A stretch of 33,191 bases of DNA from Bdellovibrionales bacterium (GTDB lineage: Bacteria; Bdellovibrionota; Bdellovibrionia; Bdellovibrionales; JAGQZY01): positions 1 through 33,191 of the forward strand of contig JAGQZY010000025.1 in the NCBI GenBank assembly GCA_020435205.1, read 5' to 3'. Made by a program: the position numbers and the translations under genes. Positions 31,313 to 33,191 of the stretch are shown in pieces; position 1 is the first letter of the stretch, and every line of letters begins with the position of its first letter. The notes beneath the pieces were generated by a model, which saw nothing but the letters and a program-made list of their open reading frames with translations, was not told where the DNA came from and made no database searches.

Positions 31313-31721
31313 TTTGGCCTCCTTGTTTTGTATTTTTACTTGAATGCTGCTTTACCTTGACTGACTTGGACTTTTTCTTTCTTTGCGTTTCAAGGATAGG
31401 AACTATTTCTTTTTTTAAATACGAATTAAAATCAAGTGTACCTCCACCGTTAAGATACTCTTGATAATTCTCTTTAATCTCAAGCATTACAAAATCTTTG
31501 CCAGATACTCTTTTGGATTTCAGCACTTCAATTAAGTGAACGGGAAACTCCATTAGAGCTACTGAAATAATCTCTCTTTCGCTATAGCTCGGCTTAAAGC
31601 TTCCATCATTAATTTTCTTTCTTATATCTTTTAATTTCCTATCAGCCTCAACAGAAATTGCTTTTCCATTAATGTAACTATTCTTAGCTTCCTTGCTATT
31701 AGTATTATTTTGGTCATCCAT
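31287..31721 (-). CDS. Hypothetical protein downstream of the relaxase
   Basis: A 144-residue hydrophilic, basic protein: N-terminal Asn/Lys-rich stretch, a central helical portion (SYSEREIISVALMEFPVHLIEVLKSKRVSGKDFVMLEIKENYQEYL) and a Lys/Ser-rich tail (RKKKSKSVKVKQHSSKNTKQ). TAGGAGG 4 bases before ATG 31721 gives a firm start. It follows the relaxase stop by 32 bases. Its charge and place would suit a relaxosome accessory protein, but no MobC or other accessory motif is recognised. Confidence 0.6.
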   Translation of the reverse strand: MDDQNNTNSKEAKNSYINGKAISVEADRKLKDIRKKINDGSFKPSYSEREIISVALMEFPVHLIEVLKSKRVSGKDFVMLEIKENYQEYLNGGGTLDFNSYLKKEIVPILETQRKKKSKSVKVKQHSSKNTKQGGQNDKVSYVF

Positions 31722-31753
31722 GACACCTCCTAAATGATTATTTGTTTTATAAA

Positions 31754-33191
31754 TTACCTAGATAAACCTCGTTCTTTAGTTAAGTAACTACGTTTAATAA
31801 ACTCGTCTAATTCACTAATACTCATTAACTGACCTTGAGACTTAGCTTTGTCATTTTTAAAGCTTAAAATTTCATCAAAAACATTTTTATTTGGATCTCT
31901 TACAAGTCTCACTTTCTTAAAGCTTGAAAGAAAGTCTTCTCTATCCTGAAGCCAATCCCTTAAAGGAGAAAGAGGCACTATTACGTTGTAGGGAATCTCT
32001 TTAGCCTTTAAGATAGAATCCATTGTCTCAGACCTTAAAAATGTTTCAGCAGAGTCAAAAAGAATTAATTCGTTACTTGTTCCTTTCTTATTAACAAAAT
32101 TGTCAGAAAGACCTTTAGTGCGCCTTGTGAACCATGAATTATTAGGGTTTCTATAATAAGTAAGGCTTCTCCTCCTAGTTGAAACAGGAAACAACTTGAA
32201 TCTATTCTTGTCATAAAATGTCGCTTGTCCAGTTTTTGCAAGCTCTGTTAAAAGCTCTCGATTAAACTTATCTATTTTGGAAAGACTGTAAATCGTCTTC
32301 TTTTTCTCCATTGATTCATTTTTTTCAGGAACGTAATAAGCTCTAAAACTAGGACTAGGGACTTCCAGGTCTTCAGCTATTTTCTTATACCCTTCATTCT
32401 TAGCACCATCACCAATGGCCGTTAAGAAATCACTTCTCCTATAGTTAGCAATAAACTCTATAAGGCTACCTTGCGTGTTATTCTTTTCATTTTCCCAAAC
32501 TCCATCCATCAGCCTAATATATTCACGACCTGAAATTCTCTTGTACCCATCTTTACTATCAAGAATTGTGATATGATGCTCACCACAATACTTTTCTATA
32601 CTTTGCTTTCTTAGACTGTCCAAGTCTTTTAAATCAATTAAACTACTTTTTAGTTTTGATTCTGGCACAATGTAATTTTCTTCTCCTCTAGGAAAATTAT
32701 GAAATTTTCTATAATCTTTACTTCTAATGTCACTCAATTCTCTATAACCAAGAGAGTGAAGTTTCCAATCGTTAGCTTTAAATCTTTCGGCAAGCTTTTC
32801 AAAACCGTAGCGAGCACCAAGTTTTGATGCTTTACGCCCCCTAGACATACCTGGGTAAACATAGGAAATTGTAGTGCCGCGAATCTTAGTCTTTATTCCA
32901 AAGCCTCGATTCAAATAAGCCGAATATTCATCAAAACTTGTTGAAATGGACATTGCAAATTTAAGTTTTTCTTTTAAGTCATTAAAGCGAGAGAAGCCAA
33001 TACGGTTTTGAATACCTTTTACTTGATCTGACATTTTATCCCATCTCTCTCTTGAGTGATTAACAATTACAGATAGATTATTTTCCCTTGCAAGTCTGTC
33101 ATTCTCATATCTCAAAAAATAAAGATGCTCTTTTTTATTACCTATTCTCTTTCCATTTTCGCTATGAACGGGGTTGAGCATAATATGATTA
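31754..33191 (-). CDS. Relaxase/mobilization nuclease, C-terminal portion with primase-like region (N-terminus outside window)
   Basis: The frame is open to the right edge, so this is the 3' part of a longer gene, about 478 residues visible. The first visible residues NHIMLNPVHSENGKRIGNKKE, read in two pieces, match the stretch around the last His of the HxH(x)H metal motif of VirD2/MobA-type relaxases and the following N-x-V-H-x-x-T/N-G-K segment; RYENDRLARENNLSV continues this pattern. At about 200-260 the text EHHITILDSKDGYKRISGREY and WENEKNNTQGSLIEFIANYR resemble a zinc-less CHC2-like primase fold, and ELILFDSAETFLRSET a degenerate Toprim. The catalytic Tyr would be outside. It heads an AT-rich run of genes with the integrase, indicating a mobilizable element. 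Confidence 0.78.
   Translation of the reverse strand, partial: NHIMLNPVHSENGKRIGNKKEHLYFLRYENDRLARENNLSVIVNHSRERWDKMSDQVKGIQNRIGFSRFNDLKEKLKFAMSISTSFDEYSAYLNRGFGIKTKIRGTTISYVYPGMSRGRKASKLGARYGFEKLAERFKANDWKLHSLGYRELSDIRSKDYRKFHNFPRGEENYIVPESKLKSSLIDLKDLDSLRKQSIEKYCGEHHITILDSKDGYKRISGREYIRLMDGVWENEKNNTQGSLIEFIANYRRSDFLTAIGDGAKNEGYKKIAEDLEVPSPSFRAYYVPEKNESMEKKKTIYSLSKIDKFNRELLTELAKTGQATFYDKNRFKLFPVSTRRRSLTYYRNPNNSWFTRRTKGLSDNFVNKKGTSNELILFDSAETFLRSETMDSILKAKEIPYNVIVPLSPLRDWLQDREDFLSSFKKVRLVRDPNKNVFDEILSFKNDKAKSQGQLMSISELDEFIKRSYLTKERGLSR

Overview
The window looks like part of a Gram-negative chromosome with a mobile element at its right end. About 27.9 kb of compact chromosomal sequence is followed from roughly 28.0 kb by about 5.2 kb of clearly more AT-rich DNA that starts with a tyrosine integrase. 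The many lipoprotein and Sec/Tat signal peptides, the periplasmic proteins, and the mix of PhoD phosphatases, a chalcone-isomerase-like protein, a class II amidotransferase and a fused 2-oxoacid dehydrogenase E1 fit a Bdellovibrio-like predatory or environmental bacterium (Bdellovibrionota). That taxonomic call is an inference from gene content; no rRNA or marker gene is present.

Layout. 1-6167 (+): a tightly overlapping three-gene ion-flux operon: TrkH K+ channel (5' end outside the window), a 1406-residue fusion of a CPA2 cation/proton exchanger to a P-loop ATPase with winged helix, and an MscS-like channel. 6164-7330 (-): glutaryl-CoA dehydrogenase, divergent from 7496-10769 (+), a fused E1 alpha/beta 2-oxoacid dehydrogenase coupled by an 8-bp overlap to a FabD-like acyltransferase. 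10766-12406 (-): a carbonic-anhydrase-fold lipoprotein that has lost all three zinc ligands, and a queuosine-precursor transporter. 12642-13505 (+): a small secreted protein and a cyclic-nucleotide-binding protein. 13502-16615 (-): a PhoD-like lipoprotein phosphatase, a CHI-like periplasmic protein and an exported alpha/beta hydrolase. 16823-17326 (+): a Cys-rich lipoprotein followed by a good intrinsic terminator. 17374-19602 (-): a three-gene operon for a membrane protein, a CBS/receiver-like protein and a bacteriohemerythrin. 19767-22770: a Tat-exported PhoD paralogue (+), an amidotransferase (-) and a six-TM protein (+). 22771-27950 (-): an SGNH hydrolase, a large lipoprotein with an apparent CTG start, and the set mutM - M14 carboxypeptidase - alpha/beta hydrolase.

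28002-33191 is the left end of an integrated, probably mobilizable element, all on the minus strand. In transcription order it holds a relaxase (N-terminus outside the window), three small proteins of unknown function, a nucleotidyltransferase plus partner pair resembling a toxin-antitoxin or abortive-infection module with a palindromic operator candidate, an excisionase-like HTH protein, and a tyrosine recombinase. Two tandem 10-bp repeats lie between the integrase stop and mutM and mark the likely attachment end.

No tRNA, rRNA, CRISPR array or insertion sequence was seen. No gene-free stretch reaches 300 bases; the longest are 12407-12641 and 16616-16822, both divergent-promoter intervals in which no convincing motif was found.
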